A stretch of DNA of 64,000 nt from Ignavibacteriales bacterium (GTDB taxonomy: Bacteria; Bacteroidota; Ignavibacteria; Ignavibacteriales; Melioribacteraceae). Where the stretch lies: NCBI GenBank assembly GCA_020635285.1, contig JACKAB010000005.1, forward strand, positions 372,001-436,000, given 5' to 3'. Under the pieces are notes generated by a model. That model was not told the origin of the DNA and made no database searches. It worked only from the letters and a program-made list of their open reading frames with translations. Positions within the stretch are counted from its first letter, which is position 1. Each line of letters begins with the position of its first letter. Below are positions 19,833 through 30,162 of the stretch, piece by piece. Position numbers and translations under genes: made by a program.

Positions 19833-21718
19833 ATGGGTGAACTTAATTGGCTGGACATTTCTGTAATAATTCTATTTTTCATTATTATTTTTAGTATTGC
19901 AGCTTACTATTCAAGACAAGCCGGCAAGAATACCGATGAGTTTTTTCTTTCGGGAAGAAACATGCCGTGGTACATTGCTGGAACCGCAATGGTTGCAACT
20001 ACTTTCGCTGCAGATACGCCTCTTGCTGTAACCGAATTAGTTGCCAAAAATGGAATTGCGGGGAACTGGCTTTGGTGGAATTTAGCAATTGGAGGAATGC
20101 TCACGGTTTTTTTCTTTGCTAAATTATGGCGGCGTGCAAATATCATCACTGACGTTGAATTTGTTGAATTAAGATATTCAGGAAAATCCGCAGCTTTCCT
20201 AAGAGGTTTTAGAGCCATTTATCTTGGTCTGTTTATGAACGCAATTGTGATGGGCTGGGTAAATAAGGCAATGGAAAAAATATTCTCTGTTGTAATTCCT
20301 ACTTATGATCCATTTACTTTAGTCGTAATTACTGCGCTAATAATTGCAGTCTATGCTTCAGCTTCTGGATTATTAGGCACTGCAAGAACAGATAGTTTTC
20401 AATTTGTGTTTGCAATGCTTGGATGTATTGTCTTGGCAATAATAATTGTTCAGGAACCGGAAATTGGAGGTCTTACAGAATTAAGAAATAAATTGCCGGA
20501 AAGTACTTTACAGTTTTTTCCATCAATTGGTGATATTGGAGTTAGCGGAGCTATGAGTGGAGTTTTTGCTCTTTCTGTTGGTGCATTTGTTGCACACGTT
20601 GCTTTGCAATGGTGGAGCAGCTGGTATCCTGGTGCAGATCCTGGCGGTGGCGGTTATATTGCTCAAAGAATGATGTCTGCCAAAGATGAAAAAAATAGTG
20701 TATTTGCAACTTTATGGTTTACAATTGCACATTATGCAGTTCGTCCATGGCCATGGATAATTGTAGCATTAGCCTCTTTAGTTTTGCTACCGAGAAGCAC
20801 AGTGGAAAATTTAAAGATTGAAAACGCCCAATACTATTCAGTTTCAGAAAAAATTCAGTCAAAAACCAATTTAACAAATGAAGAATCATCTTTAAAATCT
20901 AACGAGGATTTTAACACTTACTATGATAAATATGAAAATACAGTCGATCCCGGAATAATGTATCCCAAATTAATGTTGAAGTATTTGCCAGCTGGCTTAC
21001 TTGGAATGTTAATAGCAGTATTCCTTGCAGCTTATATGTCAACAATAGCATCTCAGCTTAATTGGGGTACTTCTTATTTGATAAACGATTTTTATAGAAG
21101 ATTTGTTAAAAAAGATGGAGATGATAAACACTATGTTATTATTTCTAGAATTGGAATTATTGTGGTGACTATTTTTTTTCATTAATAGTTACAAGATATT
21201 TTTTAACAACTATTTCTGGTGCATGGGAATTTATCATCAATGCCAGCGCGGGTTTGGGATCAGTATTAATTTTACGTTGGTATTGGTGGAGAATCAATGC
21301 GTGGTCGGAAATTTCTGCAATGATAGCTCCACTTATAATTTACCCTATTGCTAAATATAGCTTTGGTTTAGAATCCCCAATTACGCTTTACCCAATTGTT
21401 TTTGGAACAACAATAGTCTGGCTTATAGTTACCTATTTAACAAAACCGGTTGATGAAAACAAACTAATTCAATTTTATACTCAAACATTCCCTGGTGGAA
21501 TAGGTTGGAAAAGAATTAGTGAGAAAGTTGGTAAAATTAAAAGTGAAATGAATTTTGGGAAAGCATTTATAAATTGGGTTTTAGGCGTTGTTTTAGTTTA
21601 TTCGTTTCTATTTGGATTAGGTAGTTTATTATTTGGATTTTATTCTAACTTAGCAATTTATTCAGTTTTGGCACTAATTAGTGCTGTGGTAATTTATAAA
21701 AATTTGAGCACCACGTAA
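19833..21718 (+). CDS. Sodium:solute symporter (SSS family) (one frame break)
   Basis: A sodium-coupled importer of about 628 residues with 13-15 membrane segments. Seen: AAYYSRQAGKNTDEFFLSGRNMPWYIAGTAMVATTFAADTPL (the family's N-terminal signature, TDEFFLSGRNMPW), YASASGLLGTARTDSFQF, GGGGYIAQRMMSAKDEKNS, and FLAAYMSTIASQLNWGTSYLINDFY near the sodium site. The frame breaks near 21179, a run of eight T where nine are needed (TIFFSLIVTRYF). Located after GH20, MFS and GH94 genes on the same strand, it could be the sodium-driven importer of GlcNAc or chitobiose (inference). Its 3' end overlaps the convergent DUF190 gene. Confidence 0.87.
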
Positions 21719-22080
21719 AATAATATTTTGCAAATTATTTTTTGAAGAAAAATGTTTGATAATGGTGGCTTGTTCTAAAGTTACTAAACCGCCGCAGTTT
21801 GATTCTTCAAAAATTATATCAAGCAAAGGAAGGAATTTTTTTATTTTTTCTTCTGTGTCAACAATTTCAATTACAAGCGGCAAATCTTCAGAAAGTCTTA
21901 AAACTTTTGAAGTGTGAATAGTACTGTTTGCACCAAAACCCATAATGCCTTTATAAACAGTTGCTCCGGCAAGATTATTTTTTTTGCAGATACAACAATT
22001 TTTTCATAAACTGATACTGGACCAATTTTATCATTTTCACCGATAAAAATTCTTAACAATTGAGCCTTTGATTCCATCAT
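21674..22080 (-). CDS. DUF190 family protein (one frame break)
   Basis: A small soluble protein, ~135 residues as reconstructed. The family signature is clear: AQLLRIFIGENDKIGPVSVYEKIV, then NLAGATVYKGIMGFGANSTIHTSKVLRLSEDLPLVIEIVDTEEKI and GGLVTLEQATII. DUF190 proteins resemble PII-like folds and commonly sit next to crcB fluoride channel genes, as here (11 bp downstream). The frame breaks near 21981, where GCAAAAAAAATAA has eight A for nine. The C-terminal ~30 residues are unlike the family and overlap the end of the convergent symporter by 45 bp, so the true stop may lie slightly earlier if another base is missing. Confidence 0.82.
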
Positions 22081-22090
22081 GATATTTCCT

Positions 22091-22459
22091 CTATTTTGTG
22101 AAAATATATGCTAAGTAAATCCCAAATAAAGTTACTGCAACGTTTAGGAAAATATTTAAAACCGGCAAATAAAAATTGTGAATCACGCAGTAGGTTAATT
22201 GTCTCCAGTGAGAAAGTAGTAAAAAAGTAGTTAAGCCGCCGCAGAAACCAACACCTAAAAGTACTTTTAAATTATTGGAAAGCAATTCCTTATCGTCTAA
22301 TCCAAAAATTAAAAACCCCAAAAATATGCTTCCTATTATATTCACCAATAAAGTTCCAAAAGGGAAATAAATAGGAAGAATTTTGGAAACATTATTGGAA
22401 ATAAAATAGCGTAAACCTCCGCCAAAACCTGCACCTAGAAAAACTAATAAATAATTCAT
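22091..22459 (-). CDS. crcB: Fluoride channel CrcB/Fluc (two compensating frame breaks)
   Basis: Exports fluoride as a dual-topology dimer; about 122 residues and four membrane helices. Seen: GAGFGGGLRYFISN and FPFGTLLVNIIGSIFLGFL, both standard family signatures, then GVGFCGGLTTF. After this, residues LLLSHWRQLTYCVIHNFYLPVLNIF do not fit the family. Adding one T to the run at 22229-22234 and removing one from TTTT near 22152 gives TTFFTTFSLETINLLRDSQF, the expected phenylalanine box and helix. The continuous reading frame therefore hides two opposite errors. Upstream of DUF190, same strand. No fluoride-riboswitch fold (GGNGAUGG core) was found upstream. Confidence 0.88.
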   Translation of the reverse strand: MNYLLVFLGAGFGGGLRYFISNNVSKILPIYFPFGTLLVNIIGSIFLGFLIFGLDDKELLSNNLKVLLGVGFCGGLTTFLLLSHWRQLTYCVIHNFYLPVLNIFLNVAVTLFGIYLAYIFTK

Positions 22460-22574
22460 AAATGGTTCTATTAGTGAAATAATAACTGTAAATATTTTTT
22501 CTAAATATACTAACTTTTTAGTTTTGATTAGTCTAAATAATTAAATTAGATATTCTTTCTATTTTGGAGGATTT

Positions 22575-23479
22575 ATGAAAAATAAGCAGATAACAATCTT
22601 TATTATTATTGCATTATTCGGTTTTCTTCCAATACTATTTTTGCAAAAGAGCTAAAATTAATTCACGAAAAATCATTTAATGTACGCAATGGAGAAAATT
22701 TAATTGTTAAGACAGATGTTGGAGATGTAACGGTAAAAACCTGGGATAATAAAGTAGTAAGCATCAAAATTTATGGCGATAAAGATGCAGAAGCAAAAAT
22801 GGAATTCTCTTTTAATCAAAGTGAAAATAGTGTGGAAGTAATTGGGGAAAAAGAAGGCGGCAAACTATTTGGCTGGTTTAGTAGAATTGAATTGAAATTT
22901 GAAATTACAGTTCCAAGAGAATTTAATCTAAATCTAAAAACCTCCGGCGGAGATTTAGTTGCAAGAAATATTATGGGGGAATTTCAACTGAAAACTTCCG
23001 GAGGAGATATTTATCTTAATGAAGCTGAAGGAAATTTAGATGCTTCAACATCCGGTGGAGATATAAATTTATTAAAGTATTTAGGTGATATTGATGTTTC
23101 TACATCTGGCGGTGATATTGAAATTAGTGCATCAAAAGGAAAAACTTTTGCCTCAACCTCAGGCGGTGATATCGTAATTAAATCAACAGAAGGTGAAGTG
23201 AACGCAAAAACCTCCGGTGGTGATATTTCTCTAAATTATTCCGGTGAAAATTATGGAGTTAATCTTGCAACTTCCGGAGGAGATATTGACGTTAAATTGC
23301 CTGCAAATTTTAATGCTAATGTTGAGATTAAAACATCAGGTGGTAAAATTTACAATAGTTTTACTAATACCCAAAGTTCAAAAATGACCAAATCTAAATT
23401 AGAAGGTAAATTTAATAATGGCGGTAAAAATTTACGCTGTTCAACTTCCGGTGGAGATATTAACATAACTCAAAAATAA
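22575..23479 (+). CDS. Secreted DUF4097 beta-repeat protein with TSGGDI repeats (one frame break)
   Basis: About 301 residues. GGAGG at 22566-22570 precedes the ATG. Restoring one T near 22625 gives a signal peptide (MKNKQITIFIIIALFGFLSN ending IFA), so the protein is exported. After an N-terminal strand region (HEKSFNVRNGENLIVKTDVGDVTV) it consists of nine copies of a short unit TSGGDI/L/K spaced 18-30 residues apart, with the pattern typical of the DUF4097 right-handed beta-helix. No C-terminal membrane anchor. The function of such proteins is unknown; anti-sigma-factor-linked envelope roles exist for some relatives. A strong terminator follows at 23501. Confidence 0.83.
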
Positions 23480-23500
23480 TTTTTTATACGGGGGAATAAT

Positions 23501-23530
23501 AAAAAGCATCTCAACTCTGAGGTGCTTTTT
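23501..23530 (+). terminator. Rho-independent terminator after DUF4097 gene
   Basis: A 13-bp stem, AAAAAGCATCTCA (23501-23513) and TGAGGTGCTTTTT (23518-23530), with a four-base loop ACTC and one G-T pair, followed by a T-rich tract. The A-rich and T-rich arms make it usable in both directions. Confidence 0.92.
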
Positions 23531-23630
23531 GTTTTTTAAATAGGTCAATTCCAATTCCATTGTTTAGAGCTTAAATTTTGGTATTTTTATTTTTTAATTA
23601 ACTTTATTTTTTCCAAAATAATTAGGCTAT

Positions 23631-24905
23631 ATGCTCAAAAAATCCAAATTAAATTTGAGCTTTTTTCATATTACAAAAAAGTTACTCATATTTTTATGCA
23701 TCGTATTTTTTGCTCAAAATAATTTTTCTTCATTCGTATATGCGTCAGATCCAATCATTAAAAGTCTGCAGGTGTATGCTAATAATGATCCAAATTCACT
23801 TCCGGTATTACAATTAAACAGTGGTGATAAACTTAAAATCAATTTTGAAGTTGAAGCTGAACATACTCCATCTTTTGCAATTCACTTTAAAATTTGTGAT
23901 ATGAATTGGGAGCCTTATGATAATTTATTATTACAAGGTACTAATGATAATGCATTAAGAAATGTTAATGTTGATCGCTTGCCTAACACAACAGAAGGCG
24001 CAGAATATTTTGTAAGTGAATCTTTCCCTAATAGAGATGTTCAATTTCTTTCAAGTGGTAATTGGATGTTCTACATTACAGATTCTTATGACGACGAATA
24101 TGTTTATAATTTTGGTAAATTTTATGTTGTTGAAAATTTTGTTGAACTAAAAACTGAAATTCAAGATTGGCGAAGAGAGGGAAATATTTCATCAAATAAC
24201 GCTTTAGATAGAGTTGAAAATTTAAAAGTGCATTTTAATTTACCCGATTCATTAACACCGTTTAGAGTTGAACATGTAGAAGTTGTTAAAAATTTGGAAA
24301 TCAATTATGCACAAAAGATTTTAAAGGAATCTTTCCAAGATAATAAAGCGTATGAATGGGATGGTTCTAATTCGTTTACTTTTATTACACGTGATTTAGA
24401 ACCAGGGAATGAATATCGGCAAGTAAATTTAAATGATAGAAATAAATATGAGTATCCCATCACCCGTGCACATTTTGATGGAATTGAATATTCTCGTTTT
24501 TATCAACTTGGGGAAAGAGATTTTAATGGCGGTTTTAAATTGATGAATAAAAATAATGAATATGCAGACTATTTGATTGCGACGTTTGAATTTGCCCCAC
24601 CCGAAAAAATTTATGAGGATATTTTTATAGTAGGCTCATTTACTGATTGGGAAGTTTTACCCGGTTATAAATTAAATGATAAAGACGGTTATTATTCAAT
24701 AAGTATTGAACTTAAAAGAGGTATTTACGATTACCAATATGTAACCGGAAATATAACCGATGAAGACGTTGAAGATATTGATTGGCGAATATTTGAAGGA
24801 AATTATTGGGAAACTAATAATAATTATTCAATATTTGTATATTACAAATCACCGGATAAAGGTGAATATGATCAAATAATTGGCTATAAGAAAATAACGA
24901 GATAA
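23631..24905 (+). CDS. Type IX secretion system Plug-like protein (formerly DUF5103)
   Basis: 424 residues with an intact frame. A signal peptide is visible (KKLLIFLCIVFFAQNNFSSFVYA), so it is exported. The mature part has SLQVYANNDPNSLPVLQLNSGDKL, HFKICDMNWEPYDNLLLQG, TEGAEYFVSESFPNRDVQFLSSGNWMFYI and HFDGIEYSRFYQLGERDFNGG, the pattern of the T9SS Plug family. In Flavobacterium johnsoniae the Plug protein closes the periplasmic mouth of the SprA channel when no substrate is engaged. The C-terminal ~80 residues (IFIVGSFTDW to the end) resemble a carbohydrate-module-like beta sandwich common at the end of this family. sprA itself lies 12.7 kb downstream on the same strand. One base separates this gene from the next. 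Confidence 0.8.
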   Translation: MLKKSKLNLSFFHITKKLLIFLCIVFFAQNNFSSFVYASDPIIKSLQVYANNDPNSLPVLQLNSGDKLKINFEVEAEHTPSFAIHFKICDMNWEPYDNLLLQGTNDNALRNVNVDRLPNTTEGAEYFVSESFPNRDVQFLSSGNWMFYITDSYDDEYVYNFGKFYVVENFVELKTEIQDWRREGNISSNNALDRVENLKVHFNLPDSLTPFRVEHVEVVKNLEINYAQKILKESFQDNKAYEWDGSNSFTFITRDLEPGNEYRQVNLNDRNKYEYPITRAHFDGIEYSRFYQLGERDFNGGFKLMNKNNEYADYLIATFEFAPPEKIYEDIFIVGSFTDWEVLPGYKLNDKDGYYSISIELKRGIYDYQYVTGNITDEDVEDIDWRIFEGNYWETNNNYSIFVYYKSPDKGEYDQIIGYKKITR

Positions 24906-24906
24906 A

Positions 24907-25895
24907 ATGAAATCGCTAAAGATCGGAATTATTGGCACAGGCCATCTGGGAAAAATTCACACAAAATTAGTTAAGGAAGTTGAACGGGCAAACTTAATTG
25001 GAGTTTATGATTTAAATTATGATACTTCTAAAAAAGTTGCTGAAGAACTTGATACAAATCATTTCCAAAATTTAGATAAGTTTTTAGAAGCCGTTGATGC
25101 AGTATCAATAGTAGCAACAACAAGTGCGCATTATGAACTAATTAAAAAATCTTTTGAAAAAGGCGTTCATGTTTTTGTTGAAAAGCCTATAACAAGCACT
25201 ATAGCGCAAGCCGAAGAAGTTGTAAAATTAAGTGAGCATAAAAAATTAAAATTACAAGTTGGACATATTGAAAGATTCAACTCCGCTTTATTGAGTTTAG
25301 AAAAATATCAGCTTGATCCAAAATTTATCCAAACAGATAGACTTGCGCAGTTTAATCCGCGCGGAACAGATGTTGCTGTTGTTTTAGATTTAATGATTCA
25401 TGATATTGATATTATTTTAAGTCTAATAAAAAGCAAAGTAAAAGAAGTTAGAGCAAGTGGAGTTGCCGTTGTTTCTGATAGCATTGATATTGCAAATGCC
25501 AGAATTGAGTTTGAGAATGGTGCTGTTGCAAATGTTACCGCAAGTAGAATTTCACAAAAGAAAATGAGAAAGATGAGAATGTTTCAAAAAGATTCTTATA
25601 TTTCTGTCGATTTTAATTCAGGAGTTTCTGAAGTATTTAGATTAATATCACCCAAAGAAGTGGAAGAAAATCACTTTCTATCATTTGGCGAAATGGGAAT
25701 TGGTGAAAACAAAAAGTCGGTTGTTTATGAGCAGCCCGAAATTAAAAAGTAAATGCTCTTAAACATGAACTTCAGCTTTTTGTAAATGCAGTTCTTGATA
25801 ATAAGCGACCTGTTGTTAGTGGTGAAGATGGATTAAGAGCATTGAGAATTGCACAAATTATTATGGAAAAAATAGAGGAGTCAAAGTTAAAATGA
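24907..25895 (+). CDS. Gfo/Idh/MocA family oxidoreductase (one frame break)
   Basis: NAD(P)-dependent sugar or inositol-type oxidoreductase of about 329 residues. N-terminal Rossmann fold: KIGIIGTGHLGKIHTKLV; then VHVFVEKPITST, which holds the catalytic-site Lys of the EKP motif; VGHIERFNSA; and VVLDLMIHDIDIILSLI with the conserved Asp-x-x-x-His pair. The frame breaks near 25747 (AAAAAG with one A missing), after which VNALKHELQLFVNAVLDNKRPVVSGEDGLRALRIAQ completes the protein. It is one base after the Plug gene and overlaps the lipoprotein start. In many Bacteroidota relatives this gene type is linked to UDP-sugar metabolism; the exact substrate is not readable. Confidence 0.86.
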
Positions 25896-26499
25896 TAAAA
25901 AGAAAAAAATAATTTTGTTTGTGTTGTTAATTGGATTTATAACCTCTTGCGGAGTTTATAATTCGTTAATGAATTTATCAAAACTTAAATTCAAATTGGG
26001 ATCGGTAAATAATTTTCAAGTCGGCAGTATGTTAATCACTAATAAGTCAAAGCTTAGTGATTTTGCAGCAACCGATCTCTTAAAATTAACATCGCAAGTT
26101 ATATCTGGAAAATTTCCAGTAACATTTACAGTAAATGTTTTGGCTCAAAATCCAAATACATCAAGTGGAAGCGGTGAAATTGCAGATATTTCTTTACAAG
26201 CTTTTCCATGGACTTTATACATCAATGATAAGAAAACAATTTCAGGAAATATTTCTAGCCCGGTAAGTGTGCCGGCAGTTGAAGGAGTTACAACAATTCC
26301 ATTACAAATGCAGCTTGATTTATTGGATTATTTTCAGGGTGATGGTTTGAACGAATTAGTAAATCTTGCACTGAAACTTGGTGGTCAAAAAGGTTCGCCA
26401 TCAAATATTAAAATTGTGGCTGAACCGGTTTTGGGTACTCCAATTGGCAACATGAGTTACCCAAGTCCATTAACAATTGTCGATCAATCTTTTAATTAA
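25892..26499 (+). CDS. Lipoprotein, LEA14-like beta domain (one frame break)
   Basis: About 202 residues. The ATG overlaps the upstream stop. Restoring one A in the run at 25905-25910 gives MIKRKKIILFVLLIGFITSC, a lipoprotein signal with Cys20. The mature chain (LKFKLGSVNNFQVGSMLI, FPVTFTVNVLAQNPN, ADISLQAFPWTLYINDKKTISG, TIPLQMQLDLLDYFQG) has the alternating beta pattern and a conserved FTVNVLAQNPN segment seen in LEA type 2-like proteins. Function unknown. Predicted location is the periplasmic face of a membrane. Family call is tentative. Confidence 0.7.
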
Positions 26500-26514
26500 A
26501 CTTGTGAATAAATT

Positions 26515-27468
26515 ATGAAAATTAAATATGCGGTTGGAGTTGACTTAGGTGGAACTAAAATTAAGATTGGGATTGTAACAGAAAAAGGAAAAATTGTTAA
26601 AAAAATATCAATTCCAACCTTAGCAAATGAGGGTCCGGATAAATCAATTGGACAAATAAAAAAAGGAATATCTGCTGTTTTAAAAGGTAACAAAAACCTT
26701 ATAAGCGGCATTGGTATTGGTTCACCTGGTGTTGTGTCATTAAAAAAAGGAACAGTTGAAAATCCTCCAAACTTGATTGGCTGGAAAAAAGTTCATCTGG
26801 GTAAAATTATCAGCAAAGAATTTTCAATTCCAACTTTTGTGGAAAATGATGCAAATGCGGCAGCCATTGGGGAATTGATTTATGGAGCAGGAAAAGACTT
26901 AAATAGCTTTATTATGGTTACATTAGGCACTGGTGTTGGCGGAGGAATAATTTATAATAAAAAGTTGTTCAGAGGAGATACCGGAGCTGCTGGAGAAATT
27001 GGACATACAACAATAGATCAAAACGGGCCAAAGTGTAATTGCGGTTCTTATGGATGTCTAGAGTTCTATTTAGGTAATAATTATATTATAAAAAATGTTA
27101 AATTAAAATTAGAAAACAATAAAGATTCGAAAATATTTTCTTTAACCGAAAATAACTTTAAAAACCTTTCACCACAAATCATTCATGAAGCTTCTCTTCA
27201 AGGCGATGAATTCTCAAAGAATATAATTAAAGATTTAGGTAATACTTTGGGGCACGGATTAGCATCAATTGTTAATGTTCTTGATATTTGTAATATAATA
27301 ATTGGCGGAGGGGTTTCAGGTTTTGGGCGACCTCTGTTCAATGCTACTAGAGATTCTCTTAAATCCCGTGTTTTAACTTCTTTACAACCTAGAATAAAAG
27401 TCTTCCAAGCTAGTCTAAAAAATAATGCTGGAATAAAAGGGGCTTCTTCATTGGTATTTTATGATTAA
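26515..27468 (+). CDS. ROK family sugar kinase
   Basis: 317 residues, intact frame. Phosphorylates a hexose (glucose or an N-acetyl amino sugar) with ATP. Seen: VGVDLGGTKIKIGIV (phosphate-1 motif), GIGIGSPGVVSLKKGTV, VENDANAAAIGELIYGAGKDLNSFIMVTLGTGVGGGII, GAAGEIGHTTIDQNGPKCNCGSYGCLE (ROK signature with the zinc-binding cysteines and the catalytic-region EIGH), and IIGGGVS. Sixteen bp after the lipoprotein gene. Given the chitobiose locus upstream, an N-acetylglucosamine kinase role is possible, but glucokinase is the default reading for this subgroup. Confidence 0.9.
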   Translation: MKIKYAVGVDLGGTKIKIGIVTEKGKIVKKISIPTLANEGPDKSIGQIKKGISAVLKGNKNLISGIGIGSPGVVSLKKGTVENPPNLIGWKKVHLGKIISKEFSIPTFVENDANAAAIGELIYGAGKDLNSFIMVTLGTGVGGGIIYNKKLFRGDTGAAGEIGHTTIDQNGPKCNCGSYGCLEFYLGNNYIIKNVKLKLENNKDSKIFSLTENNFKNLSPQIIHEASLQGDEFSKNIIKDLGNTLGHGLASIVNVLDICNIIIGGGVSGFGRPLFNATRDSLKSRVLTSLQPRIKVFQASLKNNAGIKGASSLVFYD

Positions 27469-27541
27469 ATTGTTTTTCGTATTTTGAATAATTATGCAAC
27501 GGCAATAACAAATAATTATCTTTTTTGAAATTCAATTTAAA

Positions 27542-30152
27542 ATGAAGAGAACAAGTTTTTTAATATTAATATTACTTTGTGCAATAAATCTGCAAGCGCA
27601 AGTAATTGATTCTCTTTCTGCTAAGATTCCAATAGATTCAACATTAACCAAAACAATTCTTGAAAAATCTGATTCTGTTAAATCTAAATCATTTGATGTT
27701 GACGCAGTAATTTACAGCAGTGCATCAGATTCCCTAAAATTTGATCTGAAAACTAAAAAAATGTTCATTTTTGGAACCGGTGAACTGAAGTATAAGCAAA
27801 CAGTTTTAACCGGCGGAAAGATTGATGTAAATTTTGAAACAAGTGATCTTGAAGCAGAGGGTATTATTGATACGGCTGATTCCACTGCAGTAAATGGACT
27901 TGCTCAAACACCGGTTCTTAAAGAAGGTGAAGATAATTACCAGGGCAAAAAACTAAAGTATAATTTTAAAACAAAAAAAGGTTTTATTTCTGCAGCAAAA
28001 AATGCAAAACAAGATTCCAGATATGAAGGTAAAAATGTTAGCAAGGTTGATAAAGATACTTATTTTATTGAAGATGGAATGTATACAACTTGTGCAAGCG
28101 ATACTCCGCATACATATTTTACAGCTGAAGAAATGAAGGTAATACAAAAAGATAAAATTATTGCAAAGTGGATTTTTATGTATATAGGCGGCGTTCCTGT
28201 ACCAATTCCAATTCCATTTGCAGTGTTCCCAAATGAAAAGGGAAGAAGATCGGGCTTAATTGCACCAACTTATGGCAGCATAAATGATAGAGGACAATAT
28301 TTTAAAAACTTTGGTTACTTTTTTGCAATAAGTGATTATATGGATTTTACCATGAACGCAGATTATTACATGCGCGGTGGTTATGGTTTTAGGGGGAGAT
28401 ATAGATATGCAAAACGCTATGATTATAACGGAAATATGAATGCAAGTTATTCAAGAATTCTGATCGGCGAGGATAACGATCCGGATAAAAAAAGAACGAC
28501 CGACTGGAGATTTGGACTTAATCACAGTCAAACATTTACCCCCACTTTAAGACTTGATGCCAACTTGAGTTTTCAATCAACAACATATTTACAAAATAAT
28601 AGCACATTCTTATAATGATTTAATGCAGCAAGATATTATTTCAAATGCAACTTTATCAAAACGCTGGGATGAATCCGGCAATAGTCTAAATATAAATTAT
28701 AGCAGAACCCAAAACTTAAAAACCGGTAACATTCAAGAAGTTTTGCCAAGTGTGAGTTTTAATAAATCTCAGACATATCCTTTCAAAAGTGCTACCAGCA
28801 CAACAAGAGACCAAGCTTGGTATGAATATATAGGCTATAATTATTCAGGCCAATTTAGAAATACCAGAAATAAAATTGATGATGAATTAAAAATCAGAGG
28901 CGGAATTCAGCATAACATTGGAGTAAGTGCATCACCAAAATTAGGCTACTTTAATATTTCTCCAAGTTTTAGATACGTTGAAAAATGGTATAAAAAAAAA
29001 CTCAAAGAGTAGTTGAAACATTTCAAAACATTTCAAGTAACTCAAATATTGTTAATTCAATTCTTACACAAAATGCAGCTGATACTGTTATCACAAAAGA
29101 TGTTCATCAGATCAATATGTTAAGAACTTTTAATTTTAATCTGTCGGCATCAACAAAACTGTATGGAATGTTTCAACCTAAAATGCTTGGCATTGATGCA
29201 TTTAGACACACAATCACTCCAAATATTTCTTACAACTATACACCGGATTTTTCTGGAGAAAAGTGGGGATATTATGAATCGATTGAGAGAGCCGATGGAA
29301 CTGTTGAAAGGTATGATCCTTATGCAAGCGAAGTATTTTCGGGTGTTTCAAGAGGTGAATCGCAAAGTGTTAATTTATCAATCGGTAATATTTTTGAAAT
29401 GAAAACAATGAAAGACCCGACAGATACAACTCAGAGAAGCAAAGAAAATTTCACTTCTTAATTTTGATATTTCATCCGGCTATAACTTTGCTGCAGACAG
29501 TAAATAATCTTTCTCCATTTAAGATTAAGTTATAGAACTCAAATTGGAAGTTTACTAAATTTTTCAGGTTCATCAAATTATACTTTTTATAAAGATATTA
29601 ATGGTAAAAGAATTAATGAATATTTTGCTGCAAATGGTGGAGGGCTTTTTTCGGCTTACTAATTTACAATTTTCAGTATCGACTTCTCTTTCCGGTGAGA
29701 AACTTAAAGGTGAAGATAGAACAGGTGAAAAAAATTAGATGAAAACGACCCGGATTATAAATCATTTGAGAAAAAAGATTATGTGAGACTTTATGAGGAG
29801 GAAGAAGCAGATTTTTCAATACCGTGGAATTTATCTTTAAATTATAATTTTAATATGTCCAAGCCTCAATCTGATGTAAAAGGAACAATCAATTCAAACC
29901 TTGGAGTTAATCTTGGATTTAACTTAACAAAAATTGGAAATTTGGAGTGCGTGGAAATTATGATTTTCAACGTGATGAAATTTCCGCTCCCCAAATTACA
30001 GCTTATACCGTGATTTAGAATGTTGGGAAATGAATTTTAGTTGGAATCCGGTTGGAACTTATACAGGTTTTAGATTTGAGATAAGAATGAAAGCTCCGGA
30101 ATTAAGAGATGTAAAAGTCACAAAAACTGCCGGCTGGATTAGTGGAAGATAA
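27542..30152 (+). CDS. lptD: LptD-like outer-membrane LPS assembly protein (several frame breaks)
   Basis: Outer-membrane beta-barrel that inserts lipopolysaccharide at the cell surface. Reconstructed length about 870 residues. A signal peptide (MKRTSFLILILLCAINLQAQ) is followed by a periplasmic OstA/LptA-like domain (FDVDAVIYSSASDSLKFDLK, TKKMFIFGTGELKYKQTVLTGG, GKKLKYNFKTKKGFISAAK), the plug-proximal stretch FMYIGGVPVPIPIPFAVFPNEKGRRSGLIAPTYG, and a long barrel of alternating strands ending AGWISGR. Frame breaks near 28608, 29000, 29458, 29505, 29650, 29735, 29942 and 30010; the N-terminal two-fifths are intact. It confirms a Gram-negative envelope with LPS. The next gene starts 11 bp later. 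Confidence 0.87.
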
Positions 30153-30162
30153 TAGAAAAAAA

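Noticed and set aside
22460..22574. Fluoride riboswitch in front of crcB
   Set aside because: No GGNGAUGG core or matching pseudoknot arm is visible on the minus strand upstream of the gene.
22935..23465. CRISPR-like or tandem DNA repeat
   Set aside because: The repeating unit encodes TSGGDI in one reading frame with variable codons and spacing; it is a protein repeat.
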